Of a stretch of 64,000 bases of DNA, positions 36,604 to 45,526 are shown in pieces. A program made the position numbers and the translations under genes. Source of the DNA: Maricaulis maris (GTDB lineage: Bacteria; Pseudomonadota; Alphaproteobacteria; Caulobacterales; Maricaulaceae); the NCBI RefSeq assembly GCF_036322705.1, contig NZ_AP027270.1, forward strand, positions 1,613,501 to 1,677,500. The letters run 5' to 3'. The notes under the pieces were generated by a model. That model had not been told where the DNA came from and did not search any database. It worked only from the letters and a program-made list of their open reading frames with translations. The first letter of the stretch is position 1. Each line of letters opens with the position of its first letter.

Positions 36604-36933
36604 CTATTCCTTTTCCATTGTGCACTGCAGCGGGTGTTGGGCCCGCCGTGCGGCGTCCATGACCTGGGCTACCTTTGTCTCGGCAACCTCGTACGTATAC
36701 ACGCCGCACATACCGACACCGTTCTGATGAACATGCAGCATGATTCGGGCTGCATCCTCGGGCGACTTCCGGAAAATCTGGACGAGAACCTCGACCACGA
36801 ATTCCATCGGCGTGTAGTCATCATTGAGTAGCAAGACACGGTAAAGCGAAGGTTTCTTGGTCGCCGGACGGGTCTTCGTAGCGAGGCCGTTTTCTTCCTC
36901 TACGCCCGCATCATCTTGTTTTCGTTCAGTCAT
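36604..36933 (-). CDS. clpS: ClpS, N-end-rule adaptor for ClpAP
   Basis: A 109-residue protein with an unstructured N-terminal ~30 residues and a full ClpS core: [20 protein letters not shown], then [24 protein letters not shown]. The NDDYTPM and HxxG residues bind hydrophobic N-terminal residues of substrates and deliver them to ClpA, encoded just downstream. The aat gene at 58429, also in this window, makes N-degrons by adding Leu/Phe, so both ends of the pathway are present. The ribosome-binding site is weak; the AT-rich TTTAAAAT lies directly before the ATG. Confidence 0.96.
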   Translation of the reverse strand: MTERKQDDAGVEEENGLATKTRPATKKPSLYRVLLLNDDYTPMEFVVEVLVQIFRKSPEDAARIMLHVHQNGVGMCGVYTYEVAETKVAQVMDAARRAQHPLQCTMEKE

Positions 36934-37299
36934 ATTTTAAACGTGCTCGAATATTACTGCGCTACTCACAGGTACAGATAGGAATCCGGACCGCGCTTGA
37001 AAAGAGACGGCCCGCAGCGCCGTCGCACCGCAATAATAACACGCCGCACAAATTCTTGCTTCCCGTTTCACTGAGAAACGCCTAAACAGACGCTCCCTGC
37101 ACATCTGGGGAGCCGCCGGTTCTATCACGGGCCCGGTCGGGGAGGACACCAGCGTTTCGTCAGCAGCCGGAAAATCGGCGCCGGAGCGCACAGGATCTGA
37201 CAGCCGCGACAGCGGATGCGGGTCCCGAACGGTCAAAAGGCCACGCCGCCTCACGGTCCCAAGACCAGCAAGAGGCGATATCGCAACAGACCAACCGAC
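36934..37299. other. Intergenic region upstream of clpS
   Basis: About 366 nt between the clpS start and the phasin terminator. It should hold the clpSA promoter on the minus strand. A frame covering 36937-37353 runs through the downstream terminator and is Ser/Pro/Arg-rich, so I do not call it. A short inverted repeat CGTTTC-ACTGA-GAAACG is at 37064-37080. I see no convincing RNA gene. Confidence 0.5.
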
Positions 37300-37332
37300 A
37301 AAAAAAGGGCCCGGTGAGAAATCACCGGGCCC
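37300..37332 (-). terminator. Rho-independent terminator of the phasin gene
   Basis: GGGCCCGGTGA (37307-37317) and TCACCGGGCCC (37322-37332) form a perfect 11-bp stem around a 4-nt loop. On the minus strand it is followed by six or seven T residues. It lies 41 nt beyond the phasin stop. Confidence 0.93.
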
Positions 37333-37373
37333 AGTCGGGGAGGAAAACTCCAAAACTCGATAGTCGGCCAGGC

Positions 37374-38081
37374 TCAGCGCTGCGTTTGCGCGAATTCCAT
37401 GGCGGCCGAAACGCGATCATTGATCGGCTTCACCGAGTTTTTGAACAGGTCGGAGAAGAGCTCGGAGGTCTTGTTGACCTCGGCGAGGTAATTTTCCATC
37501 GCCGTTTTTGTGAACTCGGACTGGATCTCGAACATCTCCTGGACCGATTTGGCCGAGGCAAACTTCTTGGTCGCAGCGACGCTGTCTTCCATCGCCGACT
37601 TGGCGTAGGTGACGGCGTTGGCGTTCGCGGTTTCGAAGCCCTTGCCGGCGAGGGTCGCGGAAGCGATCATCGCATCGACCGTTTCCTTCTGGAAGTTGCT
37701 GGCCTCGGTGACCGATTTCAGCGTCTTCTCGAAACCTTCCTTGAGCGCTTCGTTGCTCGCGGCGGTCATGCTCTCAATGGTGTCATTCATGGCAAAGCTC
37801 TTTACGTTACGGGCGGCCGGTTTGGCTTTCGGGGCCGGCTTGGCAGCCTTGGGGGCGGTTTTGGACGGCGCGGATTTCGCAGTCACCGTCGACTTTTTCG
37901 GCGCGGCCTTTTTGGCTTTGACCGGCTTGGCCTTGGCAGGCTTCCTCGGTTTGGCCGGGCTCGCCTTCGCTGTCGTCTTCACGGACTTCGCAGTCGCCGG
38001 CGCGGACTTTGGTGCGCTCGGGGCAACCGCTTGAACAGCAGTCGCTTGCGTTTCGGTGGAAGGTGTATCGACGTCGCTCAT
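37374..38081 (-). CDS. Phasin-family protein with an Ala/Lys/Pro-rich N-terminal arm
   Basis: From ATG 38081 (MSDVDTPSTETQATAV) 235 residues. Residues ~20-100 are an unusual Ala/Lys/Pro/Thr-rich, histone H1-like arm (KASPAKPRKPAKAKPVKAKK). The C-terminal ~135 residues form a helical phasin domain (SFAMNDTIESMTAASNEALKEG; VQEMFEIQSEFTKTAMENYLAEV). Phasins coat polyhydroxyalkanoate granules; PhaF/PhaM-type members use a basic Lys/Ala/Pro arm to bind DNA and segregate granules, which this resembles. An in-frame ATG at 38186 is less likely. No PHA synthase gene is in the window. Single gene with its own terminator. Confidence 0.85.
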   Translation of the reverse strand: MSDVDTPSTETQATAVQAVAPSAPKSAPATAKSVKTTAKASPAKPRKPAKAKPVKAKKAAPKKSTVTAKSAPSKTAPKAAKPAPKAKPAARNVKSFAMNDTIESMTAASNEALKEGFEKTLKSVTEASNFQKETVDAMIASATLAGKGFETANANAVTYAKSAMEDSVAATKKFASAKSVQEMFEIQSEFTKTAMENYLAEVNKTSELFSDLFKNSVKPINDRVSAAMEFAQTQR

Positions 38082-38229
38082 CGCGGGTTGGGTCTCTTTG
38101 TTAAACTTGCTGCGAATGCTCTTCGCAGTCGCAACATTAATACGAATACAGACGGCTCCGGTCAAGCCATTTATTGTGCGCTGCACAAAATATATCTGAT
38201 GACGGCTCCCACGCCTTAACCGACTGGCA

Positions 38230-39558
38230 ATGCGCGACGGTCAGGCTGCCAGGATGATCAAAGCCGCCCGCCTCCTCATCCTCTCGGCCAGCCTTGCTCT
38301 GGCGGGACTGTCCACGCCAGCACTGGCAGACAATTCGCGCTATGCCGCCTTTGTCGTCGAGGAGAATACCGGCGTCGTCCTGCACTCGCGCCGGTCGGAA
38401 GCTGAACGCTACCCCGCATCGCTGACCAAGATGATGACCCTCTACATGCTGTTCTCGGCGCTCGAGGCTGGCGATATCGGGCTGAACGACCAGATCCGCG
38501 TTTCCGCCAATGCGGCAAATGCCAGCCCGTCACGACTGGGTCTGCGCGCCGGCGACACGATCACTGCCGAAAACGCCATTCGCGCGCTTGTGGTCAAGAG
38601 CGCGAATGATGTCGCGATCGCGGTCGGTGAACGCCTCGGCGGTGGTGAAAGCCGCTTTGGCGAACTGATGACCACCCGCGCGGCGGAACTCGGCCTGACC
38701 AGCACGCAATTCCGCAATGCCTCGGGCCTGCCCAATTCGCGCCAGACCACGACGGCGCGCGACATGGCTCGTCTCGCGATCGCCCTGCACAGGGATTTTC
38801 CGCAGTATTTCGACTATTTCAACGAAACCAGCTTCACCTGGGACGGTCGCACCTACCGCAATCACAACACGCTCGTCGGACGCGTCCCCGGCGTCGACGG
38901 GTTGAAAACCGGCTATATCCGGGCATCCGGCTTCAACGTCGTTGTCTCGGCAGAACGCGGCGATCACCGCCTCGTCACCGTCATCATGGGCGGTCCGAGC
39001 GCTGCGGCTCGCGATGCCCACGCCGAGGAGCTGATCGAGGCTGCCTTCGCCACCCTTGAGCAGCGCGAGGACACGCGCCTCTTTGCCGCCCTCTCCTCGC
39101 CGCGCATCAACCCGGTGCGGCAGCAGGACCTGATCGCCCGCGACGTGGCCGCCCTGCACCTCAACGAGCCAACGGAAATGGGGTCTGCCAATCAGCCGCC
39201 GCCGCTCCAGGTCGTCCTCGCCGACGAGGACGATATGCGGGTCGCCCCGCTCGCGCCCGCTCGCGACCCGATTGCTGCCACGCAATCAAGGTCCGAGCCA
39301 AGCCTGATCCATGGCGCCTGGGCCGTGCAGGTTGGCGCCTACAACACCGCCGATGCGGCTCATGACCGTCTCGCCGAAGTCGCCATTTTCTCCGGCGCCC
39401 TGCTTGAAGCCCAGCCCGCTGCCCGCGCCGTCACCATCAGTGGTGACCGCCTGTGGCGGGCCCGCTTCGAGGCGCTGACCGAGGATCAGGCGCGGCTGGC
39501 CTGTCGTGATCTCTCGGCCCGCGACCACCCGTGTTTTGCGGTCGCACCGGGACGCTGA
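38230..39558 (+). CDS. D-alanyl-D-alanine carboxypeptidase (S11) with C-terminal SPOR-like domain
   Basis: A 442-residue exported penicillin-binding protein of the PBP5/6 type. Signal peptide within the first ~33 residues (AARLLILSASLALAGLSTPALA). Active-site motifs: SLTK (S64-K67), SAN (S124-N126) and KTG (K226-G228). The C-terminal ~80 residues (GAWAVQVGAYNTADAAHDRLAEVAIF ending RDLSARDHPCFAV) resemble a SPOR domain that binds denuded septal glycan, so the enzyme is probably recruited to division sites. The start could be 38230 or 38254; the latter gives the more compact signal peptide. Divergent from the phasin gene. Confidence 0.93.
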   Translation: MRDGQAARMIKAARLLILSASLALAGLSTPALADNSRYAAFVVEENTGVVLHSRRSEAERYPASLTKMMTLYMLFSALEAGDIGLNDQIRVSANAANASPSRLGLRAGDTITAENAIRALVVKSANDVAIAVGERLGGGESRFGELMTTRAAELGLTSTQFRNASGLPNSRQTTTARDMARLAIALHRDFPQYFDYFNETSFTWDGRTYRNHNTLVGRVPGVDGLKTGYIRASGFNVVVSAERGDHRLVTVIMGGPSAAARDAHAEELIEAAFATLEQREDTRLFAALSSPRINPVRQQDLIARDVAALHLNEPTEMGSANQPPPLQVVLADEDDMRVAPLAPARDPIAATQSRSEPSLIHGAWAVQVGAYNTADAAHDRLAEVAIFSGALLEAQPAARAVTISGDRLWRARFEALTEDQARLACRDLSARDHPCFAVAPGR

Positions 39559-39717
39559 CCGTCCCCTCATCTCTGGCTTTTTGGTTCGGTTCGTCGCAGC
39601 GTATGCGTGTTGGGCTGGAATCCCCGGCTCGGTTGACACAACCTTGTCGCTCGAACACTTTCGCGCGCCTTGGCCGCCGCCTGGCGGTCCCTGCCTCATG
39701 TCTGGAACCAAGCACCG

Positions 39718-42351
39718 ATGAATGTTGTCGTCGTAGAATCCCCGGCCAAAGCCAAAACCATCAACAAGTATCTCGGGTCCGACTACACGGTTCTGGCAAG
39801 CTTCGGGCATGTCCGCGACCTGCCCGCCAAGGACGGTTCGGTGAAACCGGACGAGGATTTCGCGATGGCCTGGGAGGTCGATACCGCCTCGGCCAAGCGG
39901 GTCAAGGCGATTGCCGACGCCCTGCGCGACTCGGACCGCCTCATCCTCGCGACTGACCCGGATCGCGAAGGCGAAGCCATTTCCTGGCACTTGCTGGAAG
40001 CGCTGCAAAAGCGCCGCGTGCTCAAGAATGTCACCGTCCAGCGGGTTGCCTTCAACGCCATTACAAAGCCGGCCATCCTGGAAGCCATGGCGCATCCGCG
40101 TGCCGTCGACATGGAGCTGGTCAACGCCTACCTGGCCCGCCGCGCGCTCGACTATCTGGTCGGCTTCACCCTGTCGCCGGTGCTGTGGCGCAAGCTGCCC
40201 GGATCGCGGTCCGCCGGACGGGTCCAGTCGGTTGCCCTGCGCCTGATCTGTGATCGCGAACTGGATATCGAAAAGTTTCGGTCGGAGGAATACTGGACAG
40301 TCGATGCCGATCTGACAGCCAATTCGGATACATTCCGGGCCAAGCTGGTCACGCTCGACGGCAAGAAGCTGCAGAAGCTCTCGATCAAGGACCGCGCAAG
40401 CGCCAACGCCGCTGTCGAGGCGATCAAGTCTGCCCATCTCACCATTACCGGCGTCGAAGCCAAGCCGGCCAAGCGCAACCCGCCGCCGCCCTTCACCACC
40501 TCGACCCTGCAGCAGGAAGCGGCGCGCAAGCTGGGCTTCTCGGCCACGCGCACCATGCAAACCGCGCAGAAGCTCTATGAAGGTGTCACTATTGGCGGCG
40601 AGACCACCGGTCTCATTACCTATATGCGAACCGACGGTGTCTCGATGGTTGGTGAGGCCATCAGCCAGGCTCGCGACGTGATCGCCAAGGAGCATGGCGC
40701 GCTCTACGTCCCGTCGGCACCGCGCATGTATTCGACCAAGGCCAAGAATGCCCAGGAAGCGCACGAGGCGATCCGCCCGACCAGCTTCTCGCGCCTGCCC
40801 GAGAAACTGTCACTCGACCAGGACATGGCCCGCCTCTACCAGCTGATCTGGCGCCGCGCCGTGGCCAGCCAGATGGAAAGTGCGCGCTTCGAGCGCACGA
40901 CGGTGGATATCGCCACACAGGACAACAAGACCGCCCTGCGCGCGGTCGGCACTGTCCAGCTGTTCGACGGCTTCCTGGCGCTCTACCAGGAAGGGCGTGA
41001 CGATGAAGAGGATGAAGGCGAGAACCGTCTGCCCAAGCTGAGCCAGGGCGCCGCGGCAAAGGTTGCCAAGACGCACGCCGACCAGCACTTCACCCAGCCG
41101 CCCCCGCGTTTCACCGAAGCCTCGCTGGTCAAACGCATGGAAGAGCTCGGCATCGGCCGCCCCTCGACGTACGCCTCGACCCTGCAGGTGTTGCGCGATC
41201 GCGACTATGTCCAGATGGACAAGAACCGTTTCCACCCGCTCGACAAGGGCCGCGTGGTAATCGCCTTCCTTGAGAACTTCTTTGCCCGCTATGTGGAGTA
41301 TGACTTCACGGCGGCCCTGGAAGGCCAGCTCGACAAGGTTTCAGCCGGCGAGCTCGACTGGAAACAGCTGCTGCGCGACTTCTGGACCGACTTCCGTGCC
41401 GCCGTCGATGATATTGGCGAGCTGCGCATTACCAACGTACTCGACGCGCTCAACGAAGCGCTCGCCCCGCACATCTTCCCGGACAAGGAAGACGGCACCG
41501 ATCCGCGGCTTTGCCCGTCTTGCGGCGAGGGCAAATTGAGCCTGCGCCTCGGCAAGTTCGGCGCTTTCCTGGGCTGCTCCAACCACCCGGATTGTTCCTT
41601 CACGCGGCAGATGAGCCCGCCGGGCGATGATGATGTCCAGGGCGATCGCGTGATCGTGGTGCACCCGGAGACCGGCAAGGATGTCGAGCTGAAGAATGGC
41701 CGCTTTGGCTGGTATCTGCAGATGCAGCTCGATGGCGAGGACAAGCCCAAGCGCTCGTCCATTCCCAAGGGCTGGGACGCGGCCACCCTGACGGAAGAGC
41801 AGGCGATTCAGCTGATCGACTTGCCCCGCACCGTCGGCGATCACCCGGATGACGGTCAGCCGATTACTGCCAATATCGGCCGCTACGGCCCCTATGTTCA
41901 TCACGACAAGACCTATGCCAATATTCCCAATGTCGAGGACGTTTTCGAGATTGGCGTCAATCGCGCGGTTGCGGTGATTGCTGACAAGCGCGCCAATGGC
42001 GGTCGCCGCGGCGGCACGGCAACGGCACTCAAGGAACTCGGCGAGCATGACGGCAAGCCGGTCCGGATCATGTCCGGTCGCTATGGCCCCTATGTGAAGT
42101 ACGAGAAGGTCAATGCGACCCTGCCCAAGGATACCGATCCGGAAAGCGTGACCCTGGAACAAGCGATGGAATGGGTCGAGGCCAAGGCGGCCAAGGGCGG
42201 CAAGAAGAAAGCCCCGGCCAAGAAGAAGCCGGCGGCGAAGAAGACAACGGCGGCCAAGAAGACAACGGCCAAAAAACCGGCAGCGAAAAAACCCGCGGCG
42301 AAGAAGACCGCCACGAAGAAACCGGCCGCAAGCGCCTCCGGATCGGAGTAG
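39718..42351 (+). CDS. topA: DNA topoisomerase I (type IA) with a histone H1-like tail
   Basis: An 877-residue enzyme that relaxes negative supercoils. N-terminal TOPRIM domain from MNVVVVESPAKAKTINKYLG and LATDPDREGEAISWHL; the catalytic tyrosine is Y302 in YMRTDGVSM; a C-terminal zinc ribbon CPSCGEGKLSLRLGKFG and CSNHPDC, then two Topo_C-like repeats (IGRYGPYVHHDKTYANI; SGRYGPYVKYEKVNATL). The final ~45 residues are almost only Lys/Ala/Pro/Thr. The start at 39718 gives the canonical N-terminus; a longer frame begins at 39670. Followed after 5 nt by rnr, as in related genomes. Confidence 0.96.
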   Translation: MNVVVVESPAKAKTINKYLGSDYTVLASFGHVRDLPAKDGSVKPDEDFAMAWEVDTASAKRVKAIADALRDSDRLILATDPDREGEAISWHLLEALQKRRVLKNVTVQRVAFNAITKPAILEAMAHPRAVDMELVNAYLARRALDYLVGFTLSPVLWRKLPGSRSAGRVQSVALRLICDRELDIEKFRSEEYWTVDADLTANSDTFRAKLVTLDGKKLQKLSIKDRASANAAVEAIKSAHLTITGVEAKPAKRNPPPPFTTSTLQQEAARKLGFSATRTMQTAQKLYEGVTIGGETTGLITYMRTDGVSMVGEAISQARDVIAKEHGALYVPSAPRMYSTKAKNAQEAHEAIRPTSFSRLPEKLSLDQDMARLYQLIWRRAVASQMESARFERTTVDIATQDNKTALRAVGTVQLFDGFLALYQEGRDDEEDEGENRLPKLSQGAAAKVAKTHADQHFTQPPPRFTEASLVKRMEELGIGRPSTYASTLQVLRDRDYVQMDKNRFHPLDKGRVVIAFLENFFARYVEYDFTAALEGQLDKVSAGELDWKQLLRDFWTDFRAAVDDIGELRITNVLDALNEALAPHIFPDKEDGTDPRLCPSCGEGKLSLRLGKFGAFLGCSNHPDCSFTRQMSPPGDDDVQGDRVIVVHPETGKDVELKNGRFGWYLQMQLDGEDKPKRSSIPKGWDAATLTEEQAIQLIDLPRTVGDHPDDGQPITANIGRYGPYVHHDKTYANIPNVEDVFEIGVNRAVAVIADKRANGGRRGGTATALKELGEHDGKPVRIMSGRYGPYVKYEKVNATLPKDTDPESVTLEQAMEWVEAKAAKGGKKKAPAKKKPAAKKTTAAKKTTAKKPAAKKPAAKKTATKKPAASASGSE

Positions 42352-42356
42352 GCGCG

Positions 42357-44621
42357 ATGGCCGGCGAGACAGAGTTTGATGCCGGCCTGACCCGCGAGGC
42401 AGTCATTGAGGCGGTCCGTGCGGGCGGCGGCGAGTATGGCAAGCGGGAGCTCGCCCGTGAGCTGGCGCTGAAGGGCAGCGATGCCAAGCGTGCCCTGAAG
42501 GACGCGTTGATCGCGCTGACCGAGGACGGCTCGATTACCCGCTCCAACGGCAAGACCTATGCCCTGCCCGGCGCCCTGCCGTCGGTTACCGTCGTCGAAA
42601 TCACCGGACGCGACAATGATGGCGAGCTGCTGGCCGAACCGGTCCGCCGTGACCGCCAGGCACCGCTGATCCGCCTCGCCCCCGGTGAAGGCGCCGGCGG
42701 CAAGGGCACACCGGCCATCGGTATCGGCGACAAGGCCCTCGTCCGGGTCGCCTTGCAGGAGGATGGCAGCTACGAGGCCCGCCTTATCAAGAAGCTGGGC
42801 CAAAGCGCCCACAAGCTGCTTTGCGTCCTGCGGAAGCCCCAATCCGGTCCCTTCCGCCTGCAGCCGGTCGACCGACGTACGCGCCACGAACTGGTCCCTG
42901 CCAAGGGCGAGGCCGAGAAGGCCCGCGATGGCGATCTTGTCCTGTGCCAGATCGCCAGCGAACGCCGTCACGGTCTGAAAACCGCCGAGATCATCGAGGT
43001 CATCGGCGACGCCAATGGTCCCGGTGCCGGCAGCATCATCGCGCTCTATTCCCACGGTGTTCCGCAAGGCTTTTCCGAAGCCGAACAGCGCGAGGCGGAC
43101 CAGGCCGCCCCCGCCACGCAAGGCAAGCGCGAAGACCTCCGTCCCCTGCCCCTGATTACCATCGACCCGGATGATGCCAAGGACCATGACGACGCCGTCT
43201 GGGCCGCGGCCGACGAGGATCCGAAAAACCCCGGCGGCTGGCAGGTCATCGTCGCGATTGCTGATGTCGCCGCCTATGTGACGCCCGGCGGGGCGCTGGA
43301 CCGCGGCGCGTTCAAGCGCGGCAATTCCGTTTATCTGCCTGATCGCGTCGTACCGATGCTGCCCGAGCGCTTGTCCAATGACCTGTGCTCCCTGCGCGAG
43401 AAGGAGGACCGCCCGTGCCTCGCCGTGCGCATGGTTTTCGACAAGTCCGGCAACAAGCGCTCGCACCGCTTCCTGCGGGGCTGGATGCGCTCGGCCGCAA
43501 AACTCTCCTACACCCAGGCCCAGGCGGCCATTGACGGGCAGGATGGCGGTCCCGCCAATGCCCTGCTCGAAACCGTCCTGAAACCCCTCTGGGGCGCCTA
43601 TTTTGCCGCCCGCGAGGCGCGCAATCGCCGCGAACCGCTGGAGATCGACGCGCCGGAGCGCCGGGTCCGTGTCGGCGCTGACGGCAAGGTGCTCGGAGTC
43701 GAGACCCGGCAGCGTTTCGATGCCCACAAGCTGATCGAAGAATTCATGATCCAGGCCAATGTCTGCGCCGCAGAGACCCTGGAAGACAAGCGCACCCCGC
43801 TTATCTATCGAGTCCACGAACAGCCCTCGCGCGAGAAAATCGATGCGCTGGCCGACTTCCTGCCTACCGTCGGCCTGAAATGGACCCGCGGCGACAAGGT
43901 CGAGACCGGTCGCTTCAACCAGCTCCTCAAGCAGGCGCAGACCTCCGAGCATTGTGCGACGATCAACGAGGTCGTGCTGCGCAGCCAATCCCAGGCGATC
44001 TACGACACCCAGAATCTGGGCCATTTCGGCCTCCACCTGCAGCGCTATGCGCACTTCACCTCGCCGATCCGCCGCTATGCCGACCTCACTGTCCACCGCG
44101 CCCTGATCCGCGCCCTCAACCTGGGCAATGACGGGCAAAGCGACGAGGAGCGCAGCCGGCTCAATGTCATCGCAGAGGACATCACCCATTCCGAACGCCG
44201 CGCCATGGCCGCCGAGCGCGACGCCGTTGATCGCTTCATTGCGGCCTATCTCGCCGACAAGGTTGGTGCCGAATTTGATGGCCGGATTACCGGGGTGACC
44301 CGTTTTGGCTGTTTCGTCCGCCTCAACGAGACCGGCGCGGACGGGCTGGTGCCGATCTCCCGCCTTGGCGAGGAACGTTTCGAGCATGACGAGCGCGCGC
44401 ATGCGCTGGTCGGCCTGCAGACCGGCTCGCGCTTCCGTCTCGGCATGGCGGTGAGCGTGCGGATCGACGAGGCCACGCCGGTTACCGGAGGGCTCTTGCT
44501 CGACATGCTGACCGAGCCGGAAAAGGGCGAGCGCCCCAATCGCCGCAATCGCGGCCGCACGGGCGGCCCGCCCAATGGCAAGCGCTCGGGACGTCCCTGG
44601 AAGAAGGGGCGGCGCGGGTGA
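42357..44621 (+). CDS. rnr: Ribonuclease R (RNB family exoribonuclease)
   Basis: A 754-residue 3'-5' exoribonuclease. It has an N-terminal winged-helix (LTREAVIEAVRAGGGEYGKRELA), cold-shock domains, the RNB catalytic core with ITIDPDDAKDHDDAVWAA carrying the metal-binding aspartates and SPIRRYADLTVHRALIR, and a C-terminal S1 domain (GRITGVTRFGCFVRLNETGADG) with a short basic tail (RRNRGRTGG). It degrades structured RNA. The ATG follows topA by 5 nt with GGAG overlapping the topA end, and the stop overlaps the Nudix start (GTGA), so topA-rnr-Nudix are translationally linked. Confidence 0.96.
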   Translation: MAGETEFDAGLTREAVIEAVRAGGGEYGKRELARELALKGSDAKRALKDALIALTEDGSITRSNGKTYALPGALPSVTVVEITGRDNDGELLAEPVRRDRQAPLIRLAPGEGAGGKGTPAIGIGDKALVRVALQEDGSYEARLIKKLGQSAHKLLCVLRKPQSGPFRLQPVDRRTRHELVPAKGEAEKARDGDLVLCQIASERRHGLKTAEIIEVIGDANGPGAGSIIALYSHGVPQGFSEAEQREADQAAPATQGKREDLRPLPLITIDPDDAKDHDDAVWAAADEDPKNPGGWQVIVAIADVAAYVTPGGALDRGAFKRGNSVYLPDRVVPMLPERLSNDLCSLREKEDRPCLAVRMVFDKSGNKRSHRFLRGWMRSAAKLSYTQAQAAIDGQDGGPANALLETVLKPLWGAYFAAREARNRREPLEIDAPERRVRVGADGKVLGVETRQRFDAHKLIEEFMIQANVCAAETLEDKRTPLIYRVHEQPSREKIDALADFLPTVGLKWTRGDKVETGRFNQLLKQAQTSEHCATINEVVLRSQSQAIYDTQNLGHFGLHLQRYAHFTSPIRRYADLTVHRALIRALNLGNDGQSDEERSRLNVIAEDITHSERRAMAAERDAVDRFIAAYLADKVGAEFDGRITGVTRFGCFVRLNETGADGLVPISRLGEERFEHDERAHALVGLQTGSRFRLGMAVSVRIDEATPVTGGLLLDMLTEPEKGERPNRRNRGRTGGPPNGKRSGRPWKKGRRG

Positions 44622-45298
44622 CAGACGAAAACTATCGCAAGGACCTGCAGCCGATGCGGCCGCGTCTCGCCGCATCGCTCATCCTGACCCGGCGCGAAGG
44701 CGATCGGGTCGACGTATTGATGGGACGACGCTCGTCCAAACACGTCTTCATGCCGAACAAATATGTCTTTCCCGGCGGACGGGTCGACCGCGCCGACAGC
44801 ACGGCCCCGCTGGCCCGCGATCTCGACGAGAGCGTGCTCGGCATCATGACCCGCTGCATGGCCACCAGCCGGGCCCGCGCGGCGGCGGCAGCCGCCGTCC
44901 GCGAAACGGCGGAGGAGACCGGCCTGCTGATCGCCCGCGAGGCTGCCGTGACGAGCCGTCACACCAACTGGACCCCTTTCCGGGAAGCTGGCGCCGCGCC
45001 CGATCTTGCGCCGCTCAAGCTGATCACCCGCGCCATCACCCCGCCCGGCCGCACGCGCCGCTTCGACACCTGGTTCTTCACCACCGACGCCTCCGCCCTG
45101 CTCGACGACCGCAAGCCGACCCCGAGCGACGAGCTCGAGGATGTGCAATGGGTCGCCCTCGCCGATGCGCGCGACCTGGACTTGCCCTTCGTGACCCATT
45201 TCGTGCTCGACGAACTCAAGCGCGTCCAGCCGCCAGCGCCGCAGCATCCGCGCTGCATGAGGGCGGTGCGCGGCAAGATGGTGGTCGAGGCGCTGTGA
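44618..45298 (+). CDS. Nudix hydrolase
   Basis: A 226-residue protein with a Nudix fold. The start is GTG (GTGACAGACGAAAAC) overlapping the rnr stop. FPGGRVDRADS is the first half of the Nudix box and RETAEETGLL the second; about 45 residues separate them, longer than the standard spacing, as in a subgroup of alphaproteobacterial Nudix proteins encoded after rnr. RFDTWFFTTDA and LEDVQWVALADARDL follow. Substrate cannot be assigned; CoA- or NDP-sugar-type substrates are possible. Cytoplasmic. Confidence 0.87.
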   Translation: MTDENYRKDLQPMRPRLAASLILTRREGDRVDVLMGRRSSKHVFMPNKYVFPGGRVDRADSTAPLARDLDESVLGIMTRCMATSRARAAAAAAVRETAEETGLLIAREAAVTSRHTNWTPFREAGAAPDLAPLKLITRAITPPGRTRRFDTWFFTTDASALLDDRKPTPSDELEDVQWVALADARDLDLPFVTHFVLDELKRVQPPAPQHPRCMRAVRGKMVVEAL

Positions 45299-45299
45299 G

Positions 45300-45488
45300 A
45301 TGGGGGGGGCCGGCTTCGACCTTTTGCGCGGAACCTTCTCGATTGTTTCCCTCATCCGCACAGCTATCACATTCGGGATCGGAGGCTTGGCTTTCGGCCT
45401 GCTCATGAAGGCGTGGATGATGCGCAAGCTCAAACAGGCGGCCTCCAGTGACGCCACAGATGACGACAGCCCGCCGCCTGCCACCTGA
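45300..45488 (+). CDS. Small single-helix membrane protein, hypothetical
   Basis: A 62-residue frame starting 1 nt after the Nudix stop, with one hydrophobic segment (LIRTAITFGIGGLAFGLLM, about residues 18-36) followed by KRKLKQ-like basic residues and an acidic Ser/Asp/Pro tail. The positive charges after the helix predict a cytoplasmic C-terminus. Tight spacing and a reasonable composition support it, but there is no recognisable family and the ribosome-binding site is weak. Confidence 0.45.
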   Translation: MGGAGFDLLRGTFSIVSLIRTAITFGIGGLAFGLLMKAWMMRKLKQAASSDATDDDSPPPAT

Positions 45489-45526
45489 ACAAGACGCCCG
45501 GTCCGGCCGACGCTATAGCTCGCAGC

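Noticed and set aside
36937-37353. 138-codon open frame upstream of clpS
   Set aside because: Covers the phasin terminator and has no ribosome-binding site or recognisable domain.
42090-44675. 861-codon open frame on the minus strand
   Set aside because: It is the antisense shadow of topA's end and rnr; GC-rich coding leaves the antisense frame open. The plus-strand frame has full family homology.
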